Shown here in pieces: positions 1-8,092 of a stretch of 64,000 nucleotides of DNA. The stretch's first letter is position 1; each line of letters begins with the position of its first letter. A program made the translations under genes and the position numbers. The notes beneath the pieces are model-generated. The model saw only the letters and a list, made by a program, of their open reading frames with translations, ran no database searches and had not been told where the DNA came from. Origin of the DNA: an uncultured Erysipelotrichaceae bacterium (GTDB taxonomy: Bacteria; Bacillota_I; Bacilli_A; Erysipelotrichales; Erysipelotrichaceae); NCBI GenBank assembly GCA_902793635.1, contig CADBEA010000008.1:1-64000 (forward strand), written 5' to 3'.

Positions 1-11
1 GATGTGATTTC

Positions 12-1598
12 ATGAAGTATGCTGACACCGTCGAAAAGGTGATGTTGCTACTTAAAGAAAAGGAGGTGTGTTTAAGCAGCAGAAAGTCACATAAGGACTG
101 TTATGAATCTCTTGGATTGTATCTCGACCAAAATAGCATCGAGTATACGTCCAAAACGCGAGATGAATGGTTTTCTGAAATCAAGAAAAACCTTCCTTCA
201 CAGCGATGTGCCATATGGATCCGGTATGTATATCAGTTAGAGGAAATGGATTCTTCAGGAACAGTATCTGACCGCAGACTATATTTAAATCAATCGATCT
301 ACGATAAACTTTCAGTTTCATGGAGAGCTGATCTTGATTTCTATCTTGAAGACTGTTGTAAACGTTATACAAAACGCACATTAGAATTAACACGTACCTA
401 TTGTTCCGAAGGGTTACTCATCTTTGAAGAAATGGGAGTTGTTAATGTATCAGATATCTCATACGAGGTGGTGCTGAAACTCGTAAACACAAAAATGTAT
501 CAATCAGATGAAACCAGAAGTGCAATCCTTAATTACACGGCCAGGATGATACAGTTCTATGAAAAGATTGGTAAATGCACAAAGCCATGCAGTCTTCTCC
601 TTAACAGCCAGATTTTTCCTCATATCGGTTTGACTGATACATTTTGTTCAGAAAATAAGACAGCTTTACACAAAACGACAGATGTTATTATGTCAGCCGA
701 AGACTTCAAAGGAAAGATTGAGCCTTTTATCAAATGCCTGCAAGCCCATGGATATATCGGTACTACATTGAAACTGGCAAAACATGCACTAACAGCTTAT
801 TATCTGTTTCTGGATATACATGATCTCGGTTATCATCCAGACATCGTTTGGATATGGTTCTCTGAGGTAAAAAATAAACTGGGAACTTCATGGCTTCACT
901 GGAGAAGAGTTCTGAGCTTTTGCAATGAATACCTTCTTAACGGCGATATCCACCCGGAGGGAAAATATAAATACGTTCCAACCATATATGATGAACTCCC
1001 CGAATGGTGCAAAGAAGCCGTCGCAGGTCTTTTAGAACAGAAAAAGCGTGAATATCGAGAAAGCGGTACACTTAACTCTTATCGATGTTCCTGTGCAAGC
1101 TTTTGTCTGTTTTTGATTGAACATGGATATGACAGTTTCAAACATCTTTCTCCGGAGATAATCAAAGAATTCTCCATTCAGGATGAGCATTCCACATTTA
1201 AAGGTCGTGCTACCCGCTTTGTAATTGTAAGAGCCTTCCTACGCTATCTTGATGAACATCGATATACAGAAAGACATGGTCTGGAGCAATGCCTTATATC
1301 AGGAAGCGCACCCGCAGATAAGATCATTGATGTTTTGTCCGATGAACAGATTCAGAGGATCCGGGAGTACCGACTGACCCATAATGCTCCTGTAGAACTT
1401 CGCGACATTGCCATTGTTTTGCTTGGACTAAAAACAGGACTGAGGGCCTATGATATACTGGCACTCCGTTTTCAGGATATTGACTGGAAAAAACGCCAGA
1501 TTTCAATCATCATGAAAAAAACCAAAACACAGCTCACACTTCCGATGCCTGTTGAAGTGGGAAATGCTATATATTCGTACCTGAAATACGGCAGACCT
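12..1598 (+). pseudogene. Truncated tyrosine recombinase (integrase), mobile-element remnant
   Basis: The first 529 residues of an open frame that continues into an unrelated enzyme. Residues about 90-430 look like one or two core-binding (SAM-like) domains. The catalytic domain starts near residue 445 (LSDEQIQRIREYRL) and shows the first catalytic Arg (GLKTGLRAYDI, R478) and the beta-hairpin Lys (MKKTKTQ, about K503-K505). The frame then leaves integrase sequence after KYGRP, so the HxxR motif and the catalytic Tyr are missing and the protein cannot recombine DNA. Large size and architecture recall the recombinases of Tn554-type or RIT multi-recombinase elements; no partner recombinase is visible because the window begins here. 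Base composition is visibly more AT-rich than the rest of the window, as expected of acquired DNA. Only about 11 bases precede the ATG. Confidence 0.8.
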
Positions 1599-2150
1599 GA
1601 CTACATCGCCTTCAATTACTACCGCACCCTGTGCGCGTCCTATCTGCCGGCTGATGAGGAACATCCGATCGGCATGCGTGTCTACCGCGGCAATGAAGTC
1701 GACTTCGATCAGTACGGATACTGCCGTGATGAGCGAAACAACAATCTGGCAGCCAGTGAATACGGCGCCCAGATCGATCCGATGGGTTTGCGCATTGTTC
1801 TCAATGACTACTGGGGCCGCTACCATCTGCCGATGATCATTACCGAAAACGGTCTCGGCATGGCTGATACGCTGACCGAGGACGGCCGCGTCCATGACGA
1901 CTACCGCATCGACTATCTGCGGGAACACGTCAAGGCCTGCGCGCTGGCCATCGAAGACGGTGTTGATCTGATCGGTTATTCGCCATGGTCCTTCGAAGAC
2001 CTGCTGTCGTCCCACCAGGGCTTCCGCAAACGCTACGGCTTCGTCTATATCAACCGTGAGGACATGGATCTCAAGGATCTGCAGCGCATCAAAAAAGACA
2101 GTTACTACTGGTATCAGAAAGTCATCGCCACCAACGGCAGAGAACTCTGA
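1599..2150 (+). pseudogene. C-terminal fragment of GH1 6-phospho-beta-glucosidase
   Basis: Residues 530-712 of the same open frame are the last roughly 180 residues of a glycoside hydrolase family 1 enzyme that hydrolyses phosphorylated beta-glucosides after PTS uptake. Recognisable are DYIAFNYY, the segment around SEYGAQIDPMGLR, the nucleophile motif MIITENG (Glu612 of the frame) and the phosphate-binding S...K-x-Y pattern in SSHQGFRKRYGF that marks 6-phospho-glycosidases. The N-terminal roughly 300 residues, including the acid/base NEP motif, are absent, so the fragment cannot be active. Composition here matches the GC-richer chromosome. A terminator follows directly after the stop, showing that this is the native 3' end of the original gene. 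Confidence 0.85.
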
Positions 2151-2161
2151 CAAAAAAACAG

Positions 2162-2194
2162 GCCGCTCCTTTTCCGAAAAGAGGCGGCTTTTGT
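2162..2194 (+). terminator. Rho-independent terminator
   Basis: Inverted repeat GCCGC...GCGGC with nearly paired CTTTT/AAAAG inside, followed by TTTTGTT, 11 nt after the GH1 stop codon. It ends the old glucosidase transcription unit. Confidence 0.8.
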
Positions 2195-2233
2195 TATACG
2201 CTGCGGGCATAACGTGATATTCCGAACAACTAT

Positions 2234-2262
2234 TTGTGAATACAGTGAAAAAGGGGTATTTT
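2234..2262 (+). promoter_or_regulatory. Candidate sigma-A promoter for the Fe-S reductase operon
   Basis: TTGTGA, 17 bp, TATTTT. It lies after the terminator and about 30 nt before the start codon. Both hexamers are imperfect, so this is a suggestion only. Confidence 0.4.
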
Positions 2263-2294
2263 TAAACTATAAAAAGCAGAAGGAGGACAGCAGT

Positions 2295-3395
2295 ATGAGG
2301 TACAGAACCAACCGGCGGACCGGTGATGTGATCAGTGAAATCGGCATCGGCTCTTCGTATATGTATGAAGCAGGACGCAAAGAAGCCGTAAAAGCGCTGC
2401 GGCGGGCATATGACGGCGGCATCAACTATTTTGATCTGGCGGCCGGCCACGGTGACTCCTTTCCGATCTATGGCGAAGCCCTGCATGAGGTCAGAGAAAA
2501 CATCTTTTATCAGATTCATTTCGGCGCCGACTATACATCAGGTGAATACGGCTGGTCACTGGATCTGGATACCGTTAAAAAGTCCGTTGAAAAAATGCTG
2601 AAGGAACTGCGTACCGACTATATCGATTACGGATTCATTCACTGTCAGGATGAACTGTCCGACTGGGAAACCTATAAGAAAAACGGCATCTACGACTATA
2701 TTCTGCAGCTGAAGAAAGAAGGAAAGGTCAGACACATCGGTCTGTCCTCTCATACACCCGACGTCATTATGAAGATCCTTGATGAAGCGGAAGTGGACAT
2801 GCTGATGTTCTCCGTCAATCCGGCTTATGACTATGGCGAAGGCACCTATGCCAATGGCACGGTCGAAGAACGCAACGCCGTCTATCAGCGCTGTGAGAAA
2901 GAGGGCATCGGCATCTCTGTCATGAAGCCGTTCTCCGGCGGTCAGCTGCTGGACGCTTCGCTCTCGCCGTTCAGACAGCCGCTGAGCATTTATCAGTGCC
3001 TGAAGTACATCCTCGACAAACCGGGTGTACTCGTCGCTCTGCCTGGTGCCAAGAGTGTCAAAGAAGTGGAAGCGCTGCTGGCCTATGAAGAGAAGAGTGA
3101 AGAGGAAACGGACTATTCCGTGATTGCTTCCTTCGCACCGCCGCAGGCAGCCGGCAAATGCGTCTACTGCGGCCATTGCAAACCATGTCCGATGGGCATC
3201 GATATCGGCCTGGTCAACAAATACTACGATCTCGCCAAAGCCGGTGATGCGATGGCGGTGGAACATTACCGGACGCTTGCTGTCAATGCGTCTGACTGCA
3301 TCGGCTGCGGCCATTGCGACAGCCGCTGTCCGTTCAGTGTGAAGCAGAGTGAACGTATGCAGACGATCCGGGCATACATGGAGGAATGGAAATGA
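2295..3395 (+). CDS. Aldo/keto reductase with C-terminal 2x[4Fe-4S] domain
   Basis: A 366-residue protein with an aldo/keto reductase TIM barrel (GINYFDLAAGHGDS near residue 45, then RTDYIDYGFIHC, VRHIGLSSH) followed by a ferredoxin-like tail. The tail has two clusters of cysteines: C289-x2-C-x2-C-x3-CP and C335-x2-C-x2-C-x3-CP. Members of this group are usually annotated as 4Fe-4S aldo/keto reductases; substrates are rarely known, and the Fe-S centres suggest electron transfer to or from ferredoxin or flavodoxin instead of simple NADPH chemistry. The frame extends 27 codons upstream, but the start chosen has an AGGAGG site 6-7 nt before it, and no family sequence precedes it. It is the first gene of a four-gene operon and overlaps the next by 4 nt (ATGA). 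Confidence 0.85.
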   Translation: MRYRTNRRTGDVISEIGIGSSYMYEAGRKEAVKALRRAYDGGINYFDLAAGHGDSFPIYGEALHEVRENIFYQIHFGADYTSGEYGWSLDLDTVKKSVEKMLKELRTDYIDYGFIHCQDELSDWETYKKNGIYDYILQLKKEGKVRHIGLSSHTPDVIMKILDEAEVDMLMFSVNPAYDYGEGTYANGTVEERNAVYQRCEKEGIGISVMKPFSGGQLLDASLSPFRQPLSIYQCLKYILDKPGVLVALPGAKSVKEVEALLAYEEKSEEETDYSVIASFAPPQAAGKCVYCGHCKPCPMGIDIGLVNKYYDLAKAGDAMAVEHYRTLAVNASDCIGCGHCDSRCPFSVKQSERMQTIRAYMEEWK

Positions 3396-3880
3396 AAAAA
3401 ACAGCAGCAGTTTTCCTTTCGCTGCTATTGCTGCTGAGCGGCTGTCAGGCCAGTGAAGCAGTACATGATCAGACCAACGGCACCACAGACGAAGAAACAG
3501 CACAGCCTTCAGAAACAGAGGAGAACAAAGAAATGAGAATGAAGATCGGCAGCACGGAAGTGCAGGTAACATGGGAAGAAAACGAAGCGGTCGATGCACT
3601 GCGGGAAATCGTGAAGGAAGCACCGCTTACCGTATCGATGACAATGTACGGCGGCTTTGAACAGGTCGGTCCGCTCGGTGTCACACTGCCCAGCAACGAC
3701 GTTGACACAGTGACTGATGCCGGCGACATCGTTCTTTACAACAGCAACATGATGGTCGTCTTCTACGGCACCAACTCCTGGCCGTATACCAGACTTGGTC
3801 ATGTCGCTGATAAATCCGCGGCGGAAATGAGCGAGCTGCTCAGCAACGGTGACGTGCAGATCACCCTGTCATTCGAGTGA
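3392..3880 (+). CDS. Cyclophilin-like-fold lipoprotein
   Basis: A 162-residue secreted lipoprotein: short basic N-terminus (MKKTAAVF), hydrophobic stretch, then the lipobox LLSGC with Cys near residue 18. A low-complexity Thr/Glu-rich linker runs to about residue 48 (EETAQPSETEENKE). The remaining ~110 residues fit the cyclophilin-like domain found in many gut anaerobe proteins (MKIGSTEVQVTWEEN, then GDIVLYNSNMMVVFYG and NSWPYTRLGHV). These domains are next to flavodoxins and aldo/keto reductases in many genomes but have no established function. The start was chosen at the ATGA overlap, with GGAGG 7 nt upstream; an ATG two codons earlier is less well placed. Confidence 0.75.
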   Translation: MKKTAAVFLSLLLLLSGCQASEAVHDQTNGTTDEETAQPSETEENKEMRMKIGSTEVQVTWEENEAVDALREIVKEAPLTVSMTMYGGFEQVGPLGVTLPSNDVDTVTDAGDIVLYNSNMMVVFYGTNSWPYTRLGHVADKSAAEMSELLSNGDVQITLSFE

Positions 3881-3889
3881 GGTAAAAAG

Positions 3890-4414
3890 ATGAAGATACT
3901 TGTCCTCAACGGCAGTCCCCATCTGAACGGAGCGACGTCCGACATGGTCGCCGCTTTCGCGAAAGGGGCGCAGGAAGCTGGTCACGAAGTTGTATGCATG
4001 AACGTTGCCCATATGCAGGTACGCGGCTGTATGGCATGTGAATACTGCCGGGAAAAGGAAAAGGGTGTCTGCGTGCAGAAAGATGACATGCAGAAGATCT
4101 ATCCGGAGATTCTCTCTTCCGACATGATCGTCTTCGCTTCACCGATCTACTACTTCACACTCTCCGCTCAGCTGCAGGCGGTCATTCACCGCACCTATTC
4201 GGTGGACATTCCGGCCAATGTGAAGAAGGTTGCCCTGATCATGAGCTCCGGCAGTAAATTCGTTTACGGTGCGGCCATCACCGAATACTTCCAGTCGATC
4301 GTCGAATACTGGAATGTTGAAAATGCAGGTATCTTTACCGCCAACGGTGAAGAGAATAAATCGGAAAAGAAACGGCAGGAGCTGTATGAGTTCGGCCGCT
4401 CATTGAAAGGATGA
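3890..4414 (+). CDS. Flavodoxin-fold NAD(P)H-dependent FMN reductase family protein
   Basis: 174 residues with the flavodoxin-like FMN-binding start MKILVLNGSPHLNGAT, the C-x2-C-x2-C segment VRGCMACEYCREK typical of iron-sulfur flavoprotein or multimeric flavodoxin relatives, and the second FMN loop FASPIYYFTLSAQLQAVIHR. Such proteins carry FMN and move electrons between nicotinamide or ferredoxin and small substrates. GAGGT lies 6 nt before the ATG, 9 nt after the lipoprotein stop. Position between the lipoprotein and cupin genes, with an Fe-S aldo/keto reductase upstream, suggests a small redox pathway; the substrate cannot be read from sequence. Confidence 0.8.
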   Translation: MKILVLNGSPHLNGATSDMVAAFAKGAQEAGHEVVCMNVAHMQVRGCMACEYCREKEKGVCVQKDDMQKIYPEILSSDMIVFASPIYYFTLSAQLQAVIHRTYSVDIPANVKKVALIMSSGSKFVYGAAITEYFQSIVEYWNVENAGIFTANGEENKSEKKRQELYEFGRSLKG

Positions 4415-4422
4415 AAACAGTT

Positions 4423-4824
4423 ATGGACAAGAATAACGTATCACCATTCCCGCTCGGCGGAGAGAACCCTGTGAAACAGTATTTTTCCGGTGAATGCTGG
4501 CTTGCTTCACTGACTTCTGCGGATGCGCAGACCGATATCGCCAATGTCACTTTCGAACCGGGCTGCCGCAACAACTGGCACGTGCATCATGGCAGTCAGC
4601 AGATCCTCGTCTGTGTGGGCGGCGAAGGCTGGTATCAGGAATGGGGAAGGGAACCGGTGAAGATGAAGCCGGGCGATGTCATTGAAATTCCCCTCGATGT
4701 CAAGCACTGGCATGGGGCAACAAAGGATTCCTGGTTCGCCCATCTCTCCATCATTTCACGTCTGGCGGAAGGTTCGCACGAGTGGCTTGAACCGGTCGAT
4801 GACGAACACTACGAATCTCTCTGA
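4423..4824 (+). CDS. Cupin-domain protein
   Basis: 133 residues forming a single conserved beta-barrel cupin: motif 1 near NNWHVHHGSQQILVCVGGEG (two His and a Gln as likely metal ligands) and motif 2 PGDVIEIPLDVKHWHGA (His). The family often accompanies carboxymuconolactone decarboxylase-like and aldo/keto reductase genes. An in-frame ATG at 4411 overlaps the previous stop as ATGA but would leave no gap after the GAAAGG site; the ATG used here sits 11 nt after it and the first extra residues (MKTV) match nothing conserved. Last gene of the operon, with a terminator just after it. Confidence 0.75.
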   Translation: MDKNNVSPFPLGGENPVKQYFSGECWLASLTSADAQTDIANVTFEPGCRNNWHVHHGSQQILVCVGGEGWYQEWGREPVKMKPGDVIEIPLDVKHWHGATKDSWFAHLSIISRLAEGSHEWLEPVDDEHYESL

Positions 4825-4835
4825 ATACAGACAAG

Positions 4836-4858
4836 AACCGGTTTATGAACCGGTTTTT
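4836..4858 (+). terminator. Rho-independent terminator
   Basis: AACCGGTT, loop TATG, AACCGGTT followed by TTT. It closes the redox operon and lies immediately before the next promoter. Confidence 0.75.
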
Positions 4859-4861
4859 CAA

Positions 4862-4870
4862 TGTTAGAAT
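4862..4870 (+). promoter_or_regulatory. Extended -10 promoter, probable leaderless start
   Basis: TGT-TAGAAT ends 7 nt before the ATG at 4878 and no Shine-Dalgarno lies between, so transcription should begin at or within a base or two of the start codon. Confidence 0.5.
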
Positions 4871-4877
4871 TATGCTC

Positions 4878-6089
4878 ATGAAACAGGCAAGAACATTCCC
4901 GTATATCCGGGTTACGAAAAAACAGGAAAACCGCATTAAGAACGGCCATCCGTGGGTCTATGCGGACGAGATCACGGAACAGACGGAAACGATTGAAAAC
5001 GGTGCGTTCACTGACGTCTTCGGACAGAAGGGAAACTATCTCGGCACCGGCTTTTACAGCGAACTCTCCAAGATCAGAGTGCGCATCCTCGGCGCCAATG
5101 CCAACGAGAAATATGACGATGCTTTCTTTGCCAGAAAGGTCCGCTACGCGATTCAGTACCGGCTTGACGTGATGAAGGACGATTTCAGCGCCTGCCGTAT
5201 CATTCACGGTGAGGCGGACGGTCTGCCGGGTCTGACCGTGGACCGCTACGAAAACGTTCTGGTCAGTGAAATCGCCAGCTACGGCATGGAACAGCACAAG
5301 GATGTCATCTACCGTGAACTGCGGAAACAGTTCGCCGAACTGGGCGTCACGATCGCCGGCATTTATGAACGCAACGAAGATGATCTGCGTGCCAAGGAAG
5401 GCCTGATGCAGTACAAGGGCTGGTATGGCGAAGAACATCCGGAAAGCTGTGTTGTCAGTATCACGGAAAACGGCATCCGTTATGATGTGGACGTGGAGAA
5501 CGGCCAGAAGACCGGCTTCTTTCTCGATCAGAAATACAACCGTCTGGCGGTGCGCCGCATCGCTGAAGGAAAAAAGGTACTGGACTGCTGCACACATACC
5601 GGTTCGTTCGCCTTCAATGCAGCCAAAGGCAACGCCGCGTCCGTCACGGCAATGGACATCTCGGAAACAGCCCTGCAGATGGCTGCCCGCAACGCGGCTG
5701 AAAACGGACTCGATATTACCTTCCGGCAGGGTGACGTTTTCACAGTGCTGAAAGACCTGCGCCGTGCGCATGCTGATTTTGACTTTATTATTCTTGATCC
5801 GCCCGCCTTCACAAAAAGCCGCCGGACCTTCCATAATGCCTACGGCGGCTACCGGGAGATCAACGCCGATGCGATGAAGCTGCTGCCGCGCGGCGGCTAC
5901 CTTGCCACCAATTCATGTTCCCACTTCATGCCGAAGGAGGAATTCATGAAAATGCTGCAGGACGCATCGCATGATGCCGGTGTGTCTCTGCGTCTTGTCG
6001 AGGTCAGGGGAGCGTCCTTTGACCATCCGGTCATGCCGGCCGTTCCGGAGACCGAATACCTGAAATTCGTCCTGCTGCAGATCGTCTGA
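4878..6089 (+). CDS. Class I SAM-dependent rRNA methyltransferase (RlmI-like)
   Basis: 403 residues. The N-terminus is a PUA-like RNA-binding domain (IRVTKKQENRIKNGHPWVYADEI), followed by the RlmI-type linker and a Rossmann methyltransferase: motif VLDCCTHTGSFAFNAAKGNA for SAM, then DPPAFTKSRR, the DPPxF catalytic segment, and SCSHFM. RlmI of E. coli makes m5C1962 in 23S rRNA; family members in Firmicutes are usually unassigned as to the exact base. The frame is open from 4845, but that start is inside the terminator hairpin; an ATG at 4872 overlaps the promoter. The 4878 start has no Shine-Dalgarno. Confidence 0.85.
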   Translation: MKQARTFPYIRVTKKQENRIKNGHPWVYADEITEQTETIENGAFTDVFGQKGNYLGTGFYSELSKIRVRILGANANEKYDDAFFARKVRYAIQYRLDVMKDDFSACRIIHGEADGLPGLTVDRYENVLVSEIASYGMEQHKDVIYRELRKQFAELGVTIAGIYERNEDDLRAKEGLMQYKGWYGEEHPESCVVSITENGIRYDVDVENGQKTGFFLDQKYNRLAVRRIAEGKKVLDCCTHTGSFAFNAAKGNAASVTAMDISETALQMAARNAAENGLDITFRQGDVFTVLKDLRRAHADFDFIILDPPAFTKSRRTFHNAYGGYREINADAMKLLPRGGYLATNSCSHFMPKEEFMKMLQDASHDAGVSLRLVEVRGASFDHPVMPAVPETEYLKFVLLQIV

Positions 6090-6127
6090 AAGACAGAAAA
6101 ATAACATTATTTCACATCTTTCAGCGC

Positions 6128-6157
6128 TTAAAAAACACCTCTCGGAAATGGTATAAT
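6128..6157 (+). promoter_or_regulatory. Promoter of the CarD-like gene
   Basis: TTAAAA, 18 bp, TATAAT with TGG directly before it (extended -10). An AGAGGTGG ribosome site follows 9 nt before the start codon at 6184. Confidence 0.7.
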
Positions 6158-6183
6158 ATATCTACCAAAAGAGGTGGCTTGAA

Positions 6184-6684
6184 ATGTATAAGGTGAATGA
6201 TATTGTCGTCTACCGACGGGATGTCTGCAAGATCATTGGCAAGCACCGCAGTGATTTTACAGGAGAACAGTGTTACATCCTTGTTCCTTATGAGAAGCAG
6301 GACGGCTCAGTGAAAATGCAGGTGCCTGTTTCCAATCGGGGCGGACATCTGCGAAACCTGATTACCAGAGATGAAATCGACAGCCTGATTGCGGAGGCAC
6401 CGGATATTCAGCAGCTCGAAAACAAACCGGCCAATATGAAAAGCCAGTATGCCTCACTGCTGAAAACAGACAGTCTGACTGACCTGATCTGCATTATTAA
6501 AACATCCTACAACCGCAACCGGCTGCGGCGTGAGCAGAATAAAAAGATGGCTTCCGTGGATGATGAATATCTTCAGAAAGCGGAAAGGTATCTGTATGCC
6601 GAAATCGCCGTCGCTCTGGGACTGAGTTATGATGAGTCCAAGGAATTCTTCGAAAACGAAGTGAAGAAGATATCCGGACAGTAA
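6184..6684 (+). CDS. CarD/CdnL-family transcriptional regulator
   Basis: 166 residues, the usual length for the family. Residues 1-65 form the RNA-polymerase-interacting Tudor-like domain (MYKVNDIVVYRRDVCKIIG, then YILVPYEKQDGSVKMQVPV) that binds the RNAP beta subunit; the rest is the helical DNA-binding part, ending with ALGLSYDESKEFFENEVKK. CarD/CdnL proteins stabilise open promoter complexes, notably at rRNA and housekeeping promoters. In this family a conserved Trp at the upstream fork is common; none is evident here. Monocistronic: own strong promoter and terminator. Confidence 0.85.
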   Translation: MYKVNDIVVYRRDVCKIIGKHRSDFTGEQCYILVPYEKQDGSVKMQVPVSNRGGHLRNLITRDEIDSLIAEAPDIQQLENKPANMKSQYASLLKTDSLTDLICIIKTSYNRNRLRREQNKKMASVDDEYLQKAERYLYAEIAVALGLSYDESKEFFENEVKKISGQ

Positions 6685-6719
6685 AAAAGGGAAGAATCAT
6701 GAATTCTTCACTTTTTCTT
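6685..6719 (+). terminator. Rho-independent terminator
   Basis: AAAAAGGGAAGAAT, loop CATG, AATTCTTCACTTTTT, starting directly after the stop codon. Confidence 0.8.
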
Positions 6720-6746
6720 TGTTCTGTCGGTTTTATGGTTTATGAT
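6719..6746 (+). promoter_or_regulatory. Promoter of mntP
   Basis: TTGTTC, 16 bp, TATGAT. The predicted leader is only about 20 nt, too short to hold a yybP-ykoY manganese riboswitch. Confidence 0.6.
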
Positions 6747-6772
6747 ACTTCTATGTGTGATGGAGGTAATGC

Positions 6773-7366
6773 ATGGTAAGTTCGGATCTGTATTTCTTTA
6801 TTGCGAACAGCATAGCCCTGGGTGTCGGCCTGGCCATGGACGCGTTTTCGGTCTCGCTGGCCAACGGTCTCAATGAACCGAAGATGGAATCAGGCAGGAT
6901 GAACCTGATCGCCGGTACCTTTGCCTTCTTTCAGTTTCTGATGCCGCTGCTGGGCTGGATCTGCGTGCACACGGTTCTTCAGTACTTCACCGCTCTGCAG
7001 TCCTATATTCCCTGGATCGCTCTTGTGCTGCTGGTCTTTATCGGCGGCAAGATGCTGTGGGAAGCGGGAAAGCAGGACGAAGAGAGCGAAGGGGTGCCGG
7101 TCTCGCTGAAAATGCTGGCCATGCAGGGTATCGCGACATCCATCGACGCGCTTTCCGTCGGCTTCACGATTGCCGAATATGATCTGACCGTGGCACTGTC
7201 CGCATCCCTGATCATCGGCTTCGTCACTTATGTCATCTGCATTATCGGCGTCCGGCTGGGCCGTATCGCCGGCATGAAATACGCCTCCAAGGCATCAGTT
7301 CTCGGTGGCTGTATTCTGATCTTCATCGGGATCGAGATCTTCGTCCGCGGTTTCTTCGGCATCTGA
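6773..7366 (+). CDS. mntP: Manganese efflux pump MntP
   Basis: 197 residues, six predicted membrane helices in two repeated halves. The acidic helix motifs typical of MntP are present: GVGLAMDAFSVSLANGL near residue 17 and the matching GIATSIDALSVGFTIAEY near residue 122, each with an Asp in the membrane. MntP exports Mn2+ and protects against manganese excess. GGAGG lies 7 nt before the ATG. Its stop codon abuts the stop of the convergent sirtuin gene, the two forming TGATCA with no spacer. A CDF exporter gene lies 2.3 kb downstream. Confidence 0.9.
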   Translation: MVSSDLYFFIANSIALGVGLAMDAFSVSLANGLNEPKMESGRMNLIAGTFAFFQFLMPLLGWICVHTVLQYFTALQSYIPWIALVLLVFIGGKMLWEAGKQDEESEGVPVSLKMLAMQGIATSIDALSVGFTIAEYDLTVALSASLIIGFVTYVICIIGVRLGRIAGMKYASKASVLGGCILIFIGIEIFVRGFFGI

Positions 7367-8092
7367 TCAGATGTGCAGTTTCGGGAAGACCTGATCGAAG
7401 CTGTCCTGGATCAGCAGGTCGGCGGAGCTGTCATACGGTGTTACCGAACGGTTGATCAGCACCAGTTTTTTACCGCCGAAATAGCGGATCAGACCGGCGG
7501 CCGGATAAACAACCAGTGATGTGCCGAGGACGATCATGACGTCAGCTGACTGGATCGCCGCCACGGCGCCGTTGATGACCGCGCTGGAAAGGCCTTCCTC
7601 GTAGAGAACGACATCCGGTTTGATGATTGCACCGCATTTATCGCAGCACGGAATACCGGTGCTGTTTTTTATATACTCAGCCGGGAAGAACTTATTGCAG
7701 CGGGTGCAGTAATTGCGCAGTACCGATCCGTGCAGCTCATAGACACGCTTGGAGCCGGCTTTCTGATGCAGACCGTCAATGTTCTGAGTGACGACACCAA
7801 GGCACTTGCCGGCTTTTTCAAGATCAGCGATATACTTGTGCACGGCGTTCGGCTCGGCATCGAGGAACAGCATCTTGTTGCGGTAGAAGCGGTAGAACTC
7901 CTCCGGGTTTTCCTCATAGAAATGATGCGAGATGATCTCCTCCGGCGGATACTTGTACTCCATGTTGTACAGACCGTCCTGGGAACGGAAATCAGGAATG
8001 CCGCTGTCCGTGGATACACCGGCACCGGTAAAGAATACGATGTGTCTGGCATTGTCGATAATGCTCTGCAGTTCCTGGATCTTGTCAGTCAT
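7367..8092 (-). CDS. cobB: NAD-dependent protein deacylase (sirtuin)
   Basis: 241 residues, complete Sir2 fold. NAD-binding motif FFTGAGVSTDSGIPDFRS near residue 20, TQNIDGLH and catalytic His in ELHGS, and a structural zinc site made of CTRC and CCDKC. Sirtuins remove acetyl or other acyl groups from lysines using NAD+. The short sequence after GIPDFRS (QDGLYN) and Y-x-x-R pair typical of the desuccinylase class III is not clear, so acyl preference is open. Co-transcribed with, and overlapping by 4 nt, the upstream WYL regulator gene. Confidence 0.9.
   Translation of the reverse strand: MTDKIQELQSIIDNARHIVFFTGAGVSTDSGIPDFRSQDGLYNMEYKYPPEEIISHHFYEENPEEFYRFYRNKMLFLDAEPNAVHKYIADLEKAGKCLGVVTQNIDGLHQKAGSKRVYELHGSVLRNYCTRCNKFFPAEYIKNSTGIPCCDKCGAIIKPDVVLYEEGLSSAVINGAVAAIQSADVMIVLGTSLVVYPAAGLIRYFGGKKLVLINRSVTPYDSSADLLIQDSFDQVFPKLHI

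Noticed and set aside
6747-6772. yybP-ykoY manganese riboswitch before mntP
   Set aside because: Only about 20 nt lie between the predicted transcription start and the start codon.
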